This document shows, one piece after another, positions 1-8,077 of a DNA stretch of 64,000 nucleotides; the stretch's first letter is position 1, and each line of letters begins with the position of its first letter. The stretch is from the NCBI RefSeq assembly GCF_001436275.1, contig NZ_AZEH01000025.1:149414-213413 (forward strand), written 5' to 3'. The DNA comes from Liquorilactobacillus oeni DSM 19972 (lineage in GTDB: Bacteria; Bacillota; Bacilli; Lactobacillales; Lactobacillaceae). The notes beneath the pieces are model-generated. The model made no database searches and had not been told where the DNA came from. It worked only from the letters and a program-made list of their open reading frames with translations. The position numbers and the translations under genes were made by a program.

Positions 1-333
1 ATAGCTGACTCTATAACCAAAAACTATATTGTTGCCCGGATTAACGAGTATGCCAAAGAAGAACAGAATATTTTCAGTATACTTGATGAAGAGCAAAAAG
101 CACGTGGATACCGGCAATTAAAAAAAAACATCGATAATGACCAGCAGTTGTTAAACTTGTCTGAAAATAAAGATATTGTGGCTGACAATGACTGGTTGCG
201 TGCATATGCGCACCACTTTGTAGCACATCTGGAAAGACAGCCTTACGGTTTTGATACCGACGACAATTTACTGGAATTTGGAAATACCCGTGATCATTTG
301 ATAGCCTACTTCGAAAACAACAAAACTTTTTAA
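1..333 (+). CDS. C-terminal end of an unrecognised protein (partial)
   Basis: The frame is open from the first base of the window, so this is the last 110 residues of a gene whose start lies to the left. The segment is polar and rich in Asn, Asp, Glu and aromatic residues, with no membrane span and no motif I recognise; it ends in ENNKTF. Its TAA stop (331-333) shares a TTAA with the TAA of the convergent corA remnant (330-332), so the two genes meet tail to tail with no room for a separate terminator. I cannot assign a function. That it is coding is supported by the long open frame and the precise abutment to the next gene. Confidence 0.6.
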   Translation: MADSITKNYIVARINEYAKEEQNIFSILDEEQKARGYRQLKKNIDNDQQLLNLSENKDIVADNDWLRAYAHHFVAHLERQPYGFDTDDNLLEFGNTRDHLIAYFENNKTF

Positions 334-1265
334 AGATCATGAAAACGATGCAATATCCACAGCAGTAACAGAATGGGCAGCAAGGAGATTATGATGGAAA
401 AGATCCACGCCCACGAATGACCTGCAAACGGAAGGTAGACATTCATCCCGTAAAATCCAGAAATAATTGGCGGAATTGCCAATACCAAGGACCAAATGGT
501 TAGAAAATTCATAATATTATTCAAGTTGTTATTAATTATATTAGTATAAGCTGTAGAAATTCGCTCGAGTACTTCAGAGCTGATCCGTGTCATTTGCTGA
601 CATTCTTCAGCTACTATTTTTACTTCGCCCAGTTGTTCTTTTTCGGTCGGGTTCAACTGTAAAAAGTTGTCTTTAGAGTCGGCAACTATCAAAAACTGCT
701 TGATCGCAATCACGTTATTATCCGCCGCCGTCGTTAAATAAACCAAGCCTTCATTCAATTCTGCCAGCTGCTCAATTTTATGACCGCTTGGTGTTTTTTT
801 GTAGTGAAAAAGTTCTTCCCGCGTCTCATTTATTGCATCGATTTGATCAAAATAATCGCTGGTGATCTGCAGCAGCAGTTTAAATATTATACTTATTAAA
901 GACACTTCCTGGTCCTTATGTTTAAAAGTATTTACTATTTTTACCAAGTCATCTCTGACAAATGCCACTTCATCTTAAATTACAGTAATTAATATTTTGC
1001 TTGTAAAAATAAAAATGATAGGTACCGTTTCAAATTGGAAAAGCTTATCTTTTTTCTTTGAGACCCGCCAAATAAAAAGAGCGGTATTATCTTCAGAATT
1101 ATATTCAAAACGAGCTCGTTTTCGTTTAGCCTGAAAGTAAGTGGTATATTTTGGAAAAAAGTCATACTGCTCTTTTAACCTTTGAATTTCTTGCAGACCA
1201 AGCTGGTTGACATTCACCCATTTTAAATCGTTCCACAGCTCCGTGATCTTAATAATAGTCTTCAC
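330..1265 (-). pseudogene. corA: CorA-family magnesium transporter interrupted by an in-frame TAA
   Basis: Two segments in the same reading frame together make a 311-codon CorA-like Mg2+/Co2+ channel, a normal family length. The first 96 codons (1265 to 978) end at a TAA at 975-977. The frame continues without a shift as DEVAFVRDDL and onward to 330. The downstream part has the long helical CorA domain, the diagnostic YGMN motif after the first of two C-terminal membrane helices, and a second helix near the end. A GTG at 966-968 could in principle restart translation, but there is no good ribosome binding site in front of it and the product would lack the N-terminal domain. A single base change (for example CAA to TAA) would explain the break. 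Either a recent pseudogene, a sequencing error or a read-through stop. Confidence 0.8.
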
Positions 1266-1312
1266 CGCCCTTTTAACTTTTTAACCTCTAAAAAAAATGT
1301 TAAATGAAAACT

Positions 1313-1355
1313 AAAGCCCCTTTCTTGCCGGAATAAACCAAGCAAAAGGGGCTTT
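1313..1355 (-). terminator. Intrinsic terminator after sodA
   Basis: An 11-bp stem (AAAGCCCCTTT pairing with AAAGGGGCTTT) with a loop of about 21 bases lies between the sodA stop and the corA start. On the minus strand it follows sodA. The plus-strand side has the longer T run, so it may act in both directions. Confidence 0.7.
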
Positions 1356-1380
1356 TTTTATCGTAATAAGCAGTTCATTT

Positions 1381-1989
1381 TTATTTTTCGGCAAATCTTT
1401 CAGCAACTTTTTGCCAGTTAACAATATGCCAAAAAGCTGAAACATATTCAGGACGTCTGTTTTGATATTTTAAATAATACGCATGTTCCCAAACATCCAG
1501 CCCTAAAAGCGGCTTCTTTCCCTGAGAAAGCGGCGAATCTTGGTTAGGAAGCGCCAAAATGCCCAGATGTCCATCTTCTTCTTTGACTAACCACGCCCAG
1601 CCTGAACCGAAGACTCCCAGCGCAGCGGCCGTAAACTTTTTCTTAAACTCTTCAAAGCTGCCAAAATCTTTTTCCAGCTGTTCTAACAGTGCCCCTGTTG
1701 GATCAGTATCGAATTTAGGCGACAGGTTCTCCCAAAACAAAGTATGGTTGGCATGTCCGCCACCGTTATTTCTAACAGCTGTTTTAATGGGGTCCGGTAA
1801 ACTATCCAGTTTGCCCAGAATTTGCGTGATTGATTGGATTGCAAGTTCGGGCTGGTCTTTTAGTGCTGCATTAAGTTTGTCAACGTACGTTTGATGATGC
1901 TTATCATGATGAAAGTGCATCGTTTCTTCGTCAATGTAAGGTTCAAGGGCAGCATAGCTGTATGGTAGTGTAGGAACTGTAAAGGTCAT
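1381..1989 (-). CDS. sodA: Manganese superoxide dismutase
   Basis: A 202-residue Fe/Mn superoxide dismutase that converts superoxide to hydrogen peroxide and oxygen in the cytosol. All four metal ligands are visible: the His in HFHHDKHH near residue 27, the His in [11 protein letters not shown], and the Asp and His of the family signature DVWEHAYY. The GGG before the second His and the Gln in NQDSP fit the Mn-type active site. The start is the ATG at 1987-1989 ([10 protein letters not shown]) because AAAGGGG lies about 12 bases upstream; the frame is open 17 codons further but without a better site. It is a single-gene unit with its own terminator. Presence of a SOD is not universal in lactobacilli. 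Confidence 0.95.
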   Translation of the reverse strand: MTFTVPTLPYSYAALEPYIDEETMHFHHDKHHQTYVDKLNAALKDQPELAIQSITQILGKLDSLPDPIKTAVRNNGGGHANHTLFWENLSPKFDTDPTGALLEQLEKDFGSFEEFKKKFTAAALGVFGSGWAWLVKEEDGHLGILALPNQDSPLSQGKKPLLGLDVWEHAYYLKYQNRRPEYVSAFWHIVNWQKVAERFAEK

Positions 1990-2089
1990 GCGATTTAAAC
2001 CCCTTTCATTTCTAGAGACAAACAACTTCGTTACCTTCATCGTAACTGAAACTTTCGTTATTTGTCTATTAAAACGCTCACACAGAAGT

Positions 2090-3055
2090 TTACCTTACTT
2101 GCAGCAGAACAAGCAAAATACTCATAGTAACCACAGACAAAAGTGTGCTGGCAAGCTGCGTCGAAGTAATCTCATCTTCATGGAGATGATTTTGGATTGC
2201 AAGCATACTTGGAATTGCGGCAGTTGGAATCGCAAGCGTGATAACTACCATTTGCTGAAAACGAAAGTTCTCGCGGAAAAAGACCATTGCTCCCCAGATA
2301 ACCAGGGGCAAAGCAATGTTCTTCAATAAGACATTAATAATTACAGGCAGGGTTAAATGGAACTTTTGCGAATACAGCATGATACCGATAGAAAAAAGAG
2401 CCACTCCCCCAGCCGTCTGTCCTACTTCGCTAAAAAGCGGCAAAAACTTTGCTTCCAGATGAAACCCAGACAGGTTCAGTGCAAAACCGATAATCGGTGC
2501 CCACACCAACGGCTTCTTCAAAGCATTTACCAACATTTTCCCAGCTGAATTTTCTGCACCGAACGTATCCTTTTTTTGTATTTTCGCAAGCGACAGCAAT
2601 AAAACACTCAACGGTGCTTGAACCAAGTTAAGGTATAAGCCGCAGACCGCTACTAGGATAATACTGTCCGTGCCTCCAAAAATGATTGCTAAAACCGAGG
2701 TTCCCATAAAAGGTACTGAGGGACACGCCACTGATAATGCCCGCAGAACCGCCAGCCCCAAGTTCTTGAACAAGAGGCAGTAAACGGCAATTAATAGTAT
2801 AAAAATAAAAATCATTCCGACTCCCAGCCACAAAAAAAGCGGAAGATCATGAATAATTACTTTCCGGCTGGCTGAGAGCAATCCGCCAAAGAGGCTTAGA
2901 GGCAAAGCATAAGTCATCACAAATTCAATAAAAAGCTGACTGGCGCTTTTATCAAATTGTTTGCGCATTCCTGAAAAATACCCCAGCGCAAGCGTAAAAA
3001 TAATCGGCGCGATGGCTATCACCAACGTTAGTACCATATGTACCATCTTCTTCAT
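2090..3055 (-). CDS. AEC-family (auxin efflux carrier-like) permease
   Basis: A 321-residue membrane protein with about ten hydrophobic segments and the layout of AEC transporters (PF03547). Its N-terminal half contains [12 protein letters not shown] and its C-terminal half contains conserved prolines in [11 protein letters not shown]. In lactic acid bacteria relatives carry malate or other organic anions (MleP/MleN-like), but the substrate cannot be read here and no malolactic gene is nearby. Three Met codons lie within the first seven residues. None has a strong ribosome binding site, so the exact start is uncertain by up to 18 bases. A possible promoter sits at 3105-3133. Confidence 0.85.
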   Translation of the reverse strand: MKKMVHMVLTLVIAIAPIIFTLALGYFSGMRKQFDKSASQLFIEFVMTYALPLSLFGGLLSASRKVIIHDLPLFLWLGVGMIFIFILLIAVYCLLFKNLGLAVLRALSVACPSVPFMGTSVLAIIFGGTDSIILVAVCGLYLNLVQAPLSVLLLSLAKIQKKDTFGAENSAGKMLVNALKKPLVWAPIIGFALNLSGFHLEAKFLPLFSEVGQTAGGVALFSIGIMLYSQKFHLTLPVIINVLLKNIALPLVIWGAMVFFRENFRFQQMVVITLAIPTAAIPSMLAIQNHLHEDEITSTQLASTLLSVVTMSILLVLLQVR

Positions 3056-3104
3056 TAAAATATAATTAAAGACAGCTTATCACACTTATTCTCTAAAAAT
3101 GATA

Positions 3105-3133
3105 AAAGTAACAATTCAAAATAATTTGGTCAA
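3105..3133 (-). promoter_or_regulatory. Possible sigma-A promoter for the AEC permease
   Basis: TTGACC (3128-3133) and TACTTT (3105-3110) are separated by 17 bp on the minus strand, about 50 bases before the start codon. The -10 box is weak. Confidence 0.35.
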
Positions 3134-3232
3134 AAAAAGCACTAAAAGATAGGTAAAAGCGCTGTTTAAATTAAGAAAATAAAATCATAACTGGACGATC
3201 TTTAAATACCGCCTGTTGAAAAAAGACACAAA

Positions 3233-3270
3233 AAAGCAGATAACAAGTTCTCTAACCCGTTATCTGCTTT
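3233..3270 (-). terminator. Intrinsic terminator of the cystine-type ABC operon
   Basis: A 12-bp stem (AAAGCAGATAAC with GTTATCTGCTTT) followed on the minus strand by a six-T run, placed about 45 bases after the stop codon of the substrate-binding protein. Confidence 0.8.
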
Positions 3271-3315
3271 ATTAACCGCCCGTTTGTTCCGTTAAAATGT
3301 GCTGGTCCGTCCGTG

Positions 3316-4113
3316 CTATTTTGTAATGTCCGCACTGAAATATTTTTCGGAAAGCTTTTTCAGCGTCCCGTCATTGCGCAGCTGCTTGAGCGCTTTATTA
3401 GTCTGCTTGCGCAGCTTGGACGAATTCTTATTAAAGAGTGCCACAATCTTTGCGGGATCTTTTTCGTCTGAAACATCCTTATACTTAAGTCCCTTAGTAG
3501 AGCTGCTCTTTTGATATGATAAAAAGGCTTCTTTGGAATTAATAGTTCCGTCAACACGGCCTTGTTTAATCAAAGAAACCGTTGTGGCGAAGTCTCCCGA
3601 AGGAACAGTTTCAGCACCGAATTTTTTAGCCGTCTGCTCATTGTCTGTTCCCGTTCCCTCAGCCAGCTTCTTTCCCTTAACATCACTCAAGCTGTTCAGG
3701 TTAGTTTCATCACTGCGGGTAATTAAAACCGCTCGTGAATAAATGTATGGTGTTGAGAACAGATAACTTTTTGCACGCTCAGGTGTTTGTGTAATGTTAT
3801 TTAAAACAACATCATATTTATTGCTTCCCAAGCCTGCAATCAAACCGTCCCATTTAGTCGGGACAAATTTAGCTTTCAAATTCATTTTTTTAGCAAGCGC
3901 CTTTCCCAGCTCAACTTCAAAACCGGTCAGCTTGCCGTCTTTACGATAAGAATAAGGAGCATATGTTCCCTCAAGTCCAATCGTTAAGGTTCCCTTTTGA
4001 TTCAAATCTGATTGAAAACCGGTTGACTTCTTAGAAGAAGAGCAAGCAGTCACTGTAAGTCCTAAAAGAGTAATACCTGCTAATAAAGCTACGCGTTTAA
4101 AGTTAAATTTCAT
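3316..4113 (-). CDS. tcyA: Amino-acid (probably cystine) ABC transporter substrate-binding lipoprotein
   Basis: A solute-binding protein of the polar amino-acid family (SBP_bac_3), about 265 residues. The N-terminus is a lipoprotein signal peptide: basic residues, a hydrophobic stretch, then the lipobox LTVTAC, so it would be lipid-anchored on the outer face of the membrane. The mature part has the family landmarks GTYAPYSY, GFEVELGKALAKK, KWDGLIAGL, YDVVLNNIT and STPYIYS, closest in pattern to TcyA-type cystine binders. It is the last gene of permease-ATPase-binding protein. The cysteine-codon leader in front of the operon independently points to cystine or cysteine. Two in-frame ATGs exist; the second (4111-4113) is better spaced from AAGGG, the first (4117-4119) is possible. 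Confidence 0.85.
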   Translation of the reverse strand: MKFNFKRVALLAGITLLGLTVTACSSSKKSTGFQSDLNQKGTLTIGLEGTYAPYSYRKDGKLTGFEVELGKALAKKMNLKAKFVPTKWDGLIAGLGSNKYDVVLNNITQTPERAKSYLFSTPYIYSRAVLITRSDETNLNSLSDVKGKKLAEGTGTDNEQTAKKFGAETVPSGDFATTVSLIKQGRVDGTINSKEAFLSYQKSSSTKGLKYKDVSDEKDPAKIVALFNKNSSKLRKQTNKALKQLRNDGTLKKLSEKYFSADITK

Positions 4114-4128
4114 TTTCATCCACCCTTT

Positions 4129-4872
4129 TTATATGTTTTCAAATGTCATTGCTGAAATAAAATCAACAATTCTCTTATTTTTGGTATTGAAGAAGTCTTG
4201 ATTCGAACCGTCAAACAATACATGGCCATTTTCAATGAACAATACACGTTCAGCAACTTCACGGGCAAAAGCCATGTTATGTGTCACAATAATCAGCGAC
4301 TGTTTTTCCTGTGCAAGCTGCCGCAAAACCTTGAGAACTTCCAGTTCTAATTCCGGGTCCAAGGCACTGGTAGGTTCATCAAGCAGCACATATTCCGGCT
4401 TCATTGCCAGTGAACGTGCAATTGCAACCCGCTGCGCCTGGCCGCCTGAAAGCTGATTGGGATATACGGCCGCTTTATCGCCTAAACCGACTTTTTTTAA
4501 CAGCTCTTGTGCTCGTTTTTTTGCAGGATCGGATTTTTCATGCAGCACTTGAATCGGTCCTTCAGTAATATTTTTCAACACTGTCAGGTGCGGAAAAAGA
4601 TTGTAGTCTTGAAAAACCATCTCTGTTTTTCTACGGATTTTGAGAACTTCTTTAGTAGAAAAACCCTTTGCAAAATCAAAAAGCTCATCGTCAAAACGGT
4701 AAAGACCGGATTCAGGTCTTTCAAGCAGATTAAGCGAACGCAACAAAGTTGATTTTCCTGAACCGGAAGGCCCCAAGATCACTGTTGTTTCATGCTCAGG
4801 AAAAGTTGTTGAAATACTGTCCAAGACACGGTGCCCATTGAAACTTTTATTCAATTTTTCTAATTTCAGCAC
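4129..4872 (-). CDS. tcyC: Amino-acid (probably cystine) ABC transporter ATPase
   Basis: A 247-residue ABC ATPase that powers uptake through the neighbouring permease. Walker A is GPSGSGKST, the Q-loop region is MVFQDYNLFPHLTV, the signature is LSGGQAQRV, Walker B is YVLLDEPTSALD and the switch histidine is in IIVTHNM. The spacing of the Q loop and the LFPHLTVL segment are typical of the polar amino-acid importer class. It lies between permease and binding protein with short gaps of about 15-20 bases, so the three are co-transcribed. Confidence 0.9.
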   Translation of the reverse strand: MLKLEKLNKSFNGHRVLDSISTTFPEHETTVILGPSGSGKSTLLRSLNLLERPESGLYRFDDELFDFAKGFSTKEVLKIRRKTEMVFQDYNLFPHLTVLKNITEGPIQVLHEKSDPAKKRAQELLKKVGLGDKAAVYPNQLSGGQAQRVAIARSLAMKPEYVLLDEPTSALDPELELEVLKVLRQLAQEKQSLIIVTHNMAFAREVAERVLFIENGHVLFDGSNQDFFNTKNKRIVDFISAMTFENI

Positions 4873-4890
4873 TTAAGCTGCCTCCTTTTC

Positions 4891-5601
4891 CTAATTAGCG
4901 TTTGAAACATAGCGTGAAGTGACTTTCTCCAGGTAACCCTGCAGCCAAGACAAAAGCGAACAGGCAACTGCATATAACGCTGCTACCAAACAATACATCA
5001 CCAGCGGCTGATAGTTCTGCGCCGCAATCTGCTGGCTGACCTCAAACATCTCAACGATAGTTATCGAAGCTGCTAACGAAGTATCTTTTACTAAACTGAT
5101 GAAACTGTTAGCAAGCGGCGGCAGTGAAACCCGGATAGCCTGCGGCAGGATAATCCTGCGCAATGCCAGTGCTCTGGTCATTCCGATTGAATAAGCCGCC
5201 TCCCACTGTCCTTTAGGAATCGAAAGGATCGCTGCACGCATGGTTTCTGAACAATAAGCCCCTGTATTCAAAGAAAAAGTCAATATTCCAGCGACAAGCG
5301 GTGTCAGTTTAATCCCCTCAGGCGCAAGTCCGCTGATTTTAAGATACGGCAACCCGAAATAAACAATAAAGAGCTGGACTAGCAGGGGAGTACTGCGGAA
5401 AAGCCAGACGTAGAAACGGACAATTGCCTTAAGTACATAAAATGCTCCGCCTTTCTTTGAAATCCTGACCAATGCAGTCAACAAAGCAAGTACCAACCCG
5501 ATCAAAAAAGAAATGATTGCGATCGGGATTGTATACTTTAATCCAGCTGCAATTAGTTGAGGCAGCGCATTTGTGATAATATCCCACATGCCTATAAACA
5601 C
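4891..5601 (-). CDS. tcyB: Amino-acid (probably cystine) ABC transporter permease
   Basis: A 236-residue integral membrane permease of the His/Glu/Gln/Arg/opine family, with about five membrane segments. It contains the EAA-type cytoplasmic loop that docks the ATPase (GQWEAAYSIGMTRALALRRIILPQA) and the family motif RSTPLLVQLF. It is the first structural gene of the operon, downstream of the cysteine-codon leader and terminator. Two starts are possible: GTG at 5599-5601, only three bases after AAAGG, and ATG at 5587-5589, 14 bases after it. The longer form is listed. Confidence 0.85.
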   Translation of the reverse strand: MFIGMWDIITNALPQLIAAGLKYTIPIAIISFLIGLVLALLTALVRISKKGGAFYVLKAIVRFYVWLFRSTPLLVQLFIVYFGLPYLKISGLAPEGIKLTPLVAGILTFSLNTGAYCSETMRAAILSIPKGQWEAAYSIGMTRALALRRIILPQAIRVSLPPLANSFISLVKDTSLAASITIVEMFEVSQQIAAQNYQPLVMYCLVAALYAVACSLLSWLQGYLEKVTSRYVSNAN

Positions 5602-5662
5602 GACCTTTCAAATTTAAAACTCTTTTTTAGTGCCGCAAAGGAAACCAGTCTTAAAAATACAA

Positions 5663-5701
5663 AAGAACCCTTACTTCTGCCTAAGAGAAGCAAGGGTTCT
5701 T
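5663..5701 (-). terminator. Leader terminator (attenuator) before the cystine-type ABC operon
   Basis: On the minus strand a 16-bp stem (arms 5686-5701 and 5663-5678, one G-U pair, seven-base loop) is followed by TTTTGTATTTTT. It lies downstream of the promoter and leader ORF but upstream of the first structural gene. It therefore terminates the leader rather than a finished gene and must be bypassed for the transporter to be expressed. Confidence 0.8.
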
Positions 5702-5744
5702 TCGCATTTAACAAAGATATCTTGAAATAAAACAAGAAAAAGTT

Positions 5745-5843
5745 TTACAAAAGACTTCTATGTTCAACCTGAAACGCCGCGCGAAAGAAACTATACTTCT
5801 GTTCAGCACAACGACACATACAAGTCTTAACCATAGAAATCAT
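5745..5843 (-). CDS. Cysteine-codon leader peptide (32 codons)
   Basis: A short ORF with a near-perfect ribosome binding site: GGAGG at 5852-5856 lies eight bases before the ATG at 5841-5843; the stop is TAA at 5745-5747. Residues 8-12 read CMCRC, three Cys codons in five, which is striking in front of a cystine-type transporter. The bases covering codons 6-10 (5816-5828) and codons 27-31 (5751-5763) are complementary at 12 of 13 positions, so the ribosome position on the Cys codons decides whether that hairpin forms. The intrinsic terminator follows 44 bases later. I infer a ribosome-stalling attenuator that senses charged tRNA-Cys; the peptide itself is probably not functional. No annotated family is claimed. 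Confidence 0.75.
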   Translation of the reverse strand: MISMVKTCMCRCAEQKYSFFRAAFQVEHRSLL

Positions 5844-5915
5844 CTTGTCTTCCTCCAAAAATTATTTTCCGTTCATTCAAGCCGGACCAAAACCGACCTC
5901 CAAAGTACGCTTTTT

Positions 5916-5944
5916 ATTTTAACGATTCACTGTCCGGTTGTCAA
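5916..5944 (-). promoter_or_regulatory. Sigma-A promoter of the cystine-type operon leader
   Basis: A perfect TTGACA (5939-5944) and TAAAAT (5916-5921) are 17 bp apart on the minus strand. Transcription would start near 5909, giving a leader of about 300 bases before the permease. Confidence 0.8.
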
Positions 5945-5964
5945 ACAAAAAAGGGTTTGAAACC

Positions 5965-6705
5965 TTAGAAAGGTTTAGAAGGAATATTGAGCTTCTTTTT
6001 CAAAAGGTAGCGCGAGCCGTAACTTAAAACTGCAAGAATTGCATAAGCTATTACCGGCAAAGGTCTGTTCAGAAGTGGAATATTATCCGTAATAGTATAA
6101 ACTGCTACCCAGACTACCATGAAGATCAGCGACAACAAGATCACCTTCCAAAACGGCATTTTTTTAGCTCCGCTGCGGCGCTGAGCAGCAATCCGATAAA
6201 AGTAAGCCATTCCGACACCGGCAAAAACTGAGGTCACAACCAGCGTTAAGATGCCGCTGTTAGTCTGTCCGGTTTTAACAGCAAACTGGGTCAGTGCTGC
6301 ATACATCACACAAAAGAGTGTAAAAATCATCAACCCATTATCAAGTGCAATTTTCCAAAAAGCAGGCGGGGCCTGAACCTTTTTAGGTCCGGAAATAATT
6401 TCCTGTGCGCGTTCGCTGACTGTCCCGTAATACTTTGCAGCTACAACCCCTTGCTTTTGTTTTTCGAGCAGTTCAACTGTCATCTGCTCGATTGCTTCTT
6501 TTCTTTTTTCTTCAGAAACCCCCTCTTCTTCTAAGTGGCGGTTAAGCCTGAACATATAATCTTCATTTCGCTTGGTCAAACCGGCAAAAGAATCCTTGTC
6601 CTCTGTAAAACTTTCCCTTTTCTTTTCTTTTAATGTCTCTGATTGCTGCTTGGCGACATTTTCATTACGCTTTTTATTCTCATTTTCATTGCTGTCTTGT
6701 CCCAC
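5965..6705 (-). CDS. DUF1129-family membrane protein
   Basis: A protein of about 246 residues with a highly charged, low-complexity N-terminal 45 residues and a helical cytoplasmic region ending in GTVSERAQEIISGP. Four to six hydrophobic segments fill the second half, ending in a basic tail (KKKLNIPSKPF). The layout matches DUF1129 proteins, which in Lactobacillales commonly follow ychF as here; their function is unknown. The start is taken as the GTG at 6703-6705, preceded by GGAGA at a usable distance. A GTG four codons upstream overlaps its own ribosome binding site and is less likely. Confidence 0.8.
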   Translation of the reverse strand: MGQDSNENENKKRNENVAKQQSETLKEKKRESFTEDKDSFAGLTKRNEDYMFRLNRHLEEEGVSEEKRKEAIEQMTVELLEKQKQGVVAAKYYGTVSERAQEIISGPKKVQAPPAFWKIALDNGLMIFTLFCVMYAALTQFAVKTGQTNSGILTLVVTSVFAGVGMAYFYRIAAQRRSGAKKMPFWKVILLSLIFMVVWVAVYTITDNIPLLNRPLPVIAYAILAVLSYGSRYLLKKKLNIPSKPF

Positions 6706-6731
6706 TGATTCTCCCACCTTTTTTATCCGCT

Positions 6732-7832
6732 TTAAACGTTGAACCTGAATTCAATGATATCTCCGTCTTGTACTTCGTATTCTTTACCTTCTTGACGCAG
6801 CTTTCCAGCTTCGCGAGCAGCAGCGATACTGCCGTATTTATCCAGGTCGGCAAAGGAAACTGTCTCTGCACGGATAAAGCCGCGTTCAAAATCCGAATGA
6901 ATAATGCCCGCTACCTGAGGAGCCTTCATCCCCTTATTAAAAGTCCAGGCACGCGTTTCTTTGCCGCCTGCCGTAAAGAAAGTCGCCAGTCCTAATAACT
7001 TGTAAGAAGCTTTGATAAGCCGATCCAAACCTGACTCTTCAACTCCTTCAGCTTCTAAGAAGTCCTTTTTATCGCCTTCGTCAAGCTGGGCAATCTCTTC
7101 TTCTGTTTTTGCACTGACTGCTAACGTCTCTGCGCCTTCTGCCTGTGCATATTTTTGAATCTGCTGTACGTAAGCCACCTTTTCCGGCTCAGCCATGTCA
7201 TCTTCTGCAATATTGGCTACATAAAGAACCGGTTTAGAAGTCAGCAGGAATAAGCCCTTGACGATTTTTTGCTCATCTTCATCAAATTCCAATGAACGCA
7301 CGGGTTTGCCGGCTTCCAAGACAGGTTTGATTCTTTTTAAGACATTGAATTCAGCCAGAGCTTCCTTATCCTTTGTCCGAGCAACTTTTTCAACTCTTTC
7401 ATAACGCTTGTTGATACTCTCAAGGTCGGCCAGAGTCAGTTCCAAGTTGATCGTTTCAATATCGTCCAACGGATCAATCTTGTTGTTGACATGTGTCACG
7501 TTATCATCATCAAAAGCACGCACAACGTGCACAATTGCATCTACCTGACGAATATTTTCAAGAAACTTGTTGCCAAGGCCTTCTCCTTTACTGGCACCTT
7601 TGACAATCCCAGCAATATCAGTAAATTCAAAAGTTGTATGGATCACTTTTTTTGCTGGAATCAGCTCATCAATACGATTAAGCCTATGATCTGGTACTTC
7701 CACCATTCCTACGTTGGGGTCAATTGTCGCAAAGGGATAGTTTGCCATCTCTGCACCGGCTTTTGTGATTGCGTTAAACAGAGTTGATTTTCCTACATTG
7801 GGCAGACCCACGATTCCTGCTGTTAATGACAT
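6732..7832 (-). CDS. ychF: Ribosome-associated ATPase/GTPase YchF
   Basis: The 366-residue YchF/OLA1 protein, a translation-linked P-loop NTPase of the Obg class that prefers ATP. Visible parts are the P-loop GLPNVGKST at residues 8-16, the switch I region NYPFATIDPN, switch II DIAGIVKGAS, a non-canonical specificity loop around NIAEDDM in place of NKxD, a helical insert in the middle, and a C-terminal TGS-like domain (AWTFNKGMKAPQVAGIIHSDFE). Length and sequence are typical. It sits downstream of the par locus and the DUF951 gene and upstream of the DUF1129 gene, all on the same strand with short gaps. Confidence 0.95.
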   Translation of the reverse strand: MSLTAGIVGLPNVGKSTLFNAITKAGAEMANYPFATIDPNVGMVEVPDHRLNRIDELIPAKKVIHTTFEFTDIAGIVKGASKGEGLGNKFLENIRQVDAIVHVVRAFDDDNVTHVNNKIDPLDDIETINLELTLADLESINKRYERVEKVARTKDKEALAEFNVLKRIKPVLEAGKPVRSLEFDEDEQKIVKGLFLLTSKPVLYVANIAEDDMAEPEKVAYVQQIQKYAQAEGAETLAVSAKTEEEIAQLDEGDKKDFLEAEGVEESGLDRLIKASYKLLGLATFFTAGGKETRAWTFNKGMKAPQVAGIIHSDFERGFIRAETVSFADLDKYGSIAAAREAGKLRQEGKEYEVQDGDIIEFRFNV

Positions 7833-7850
7833 TTCTTAATTCACTCTTTC

Positions 7851-8057
7851 CTACTCATTATCTTTTGGTTCAGCTTTTTCCAAAACTTTTTTTAATTTAC
7901 GGTTGAATTCCCGCCGCGGCATCATAATAAGGTGGCCGCATCCTGTACATTTGATTTTGATATCCATTCCGACACGGATGATCTCCCAGCGGTTTGTACC
8001 ACAAGGATGCTGTTTTTTCATCTCAACCGTATCATGCAATCCGTATTCTGCCTGCAT
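7851..8057 (-). CDS. DUF951 small zinc-finger-like protein
   Basis: A 68-residue protein with the DUF951 pattern: HPCG in the middle, then KCTGCGHLIMMPRREF. The three cysteines with the preceding His could bind a metal. A start at ATG 8055-8057 is set by GGAGG eight bases upstream; a GTG five codons earlier overlaps that site. The gene is conserved between parB and ychF in many Firmicutes. It may bind nucleic acid, but no function is established that I can state with confidence. Confidence 0.85.
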   Translation of the reverse strand: MQAEYGLHDTVEMKKQHPCGTNRWEIIRVGMDIKIKCTGCGHLIMMPRREFNRKLKKVLEKAEPKDNE

Positions 8058-8077
8058 TTGCTCATCCTCCACTCAGA

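Noticed and set aside
330..968. A separate short CorA starting at the GTG at 966-968
   Set aside because: There is no ribosome binding site before it, it lacks the N-terminal domain, and the upstream half is in the same frame across one stop codon. A broken single gene is simpler.
5760..5960. A 66-codon plus-strand open frame opposite the leader region
   Set aside because: It has no ribosome binding site and lies over the promoter, leader ORF and pairing arms on the other strand, which explain the sequence better.
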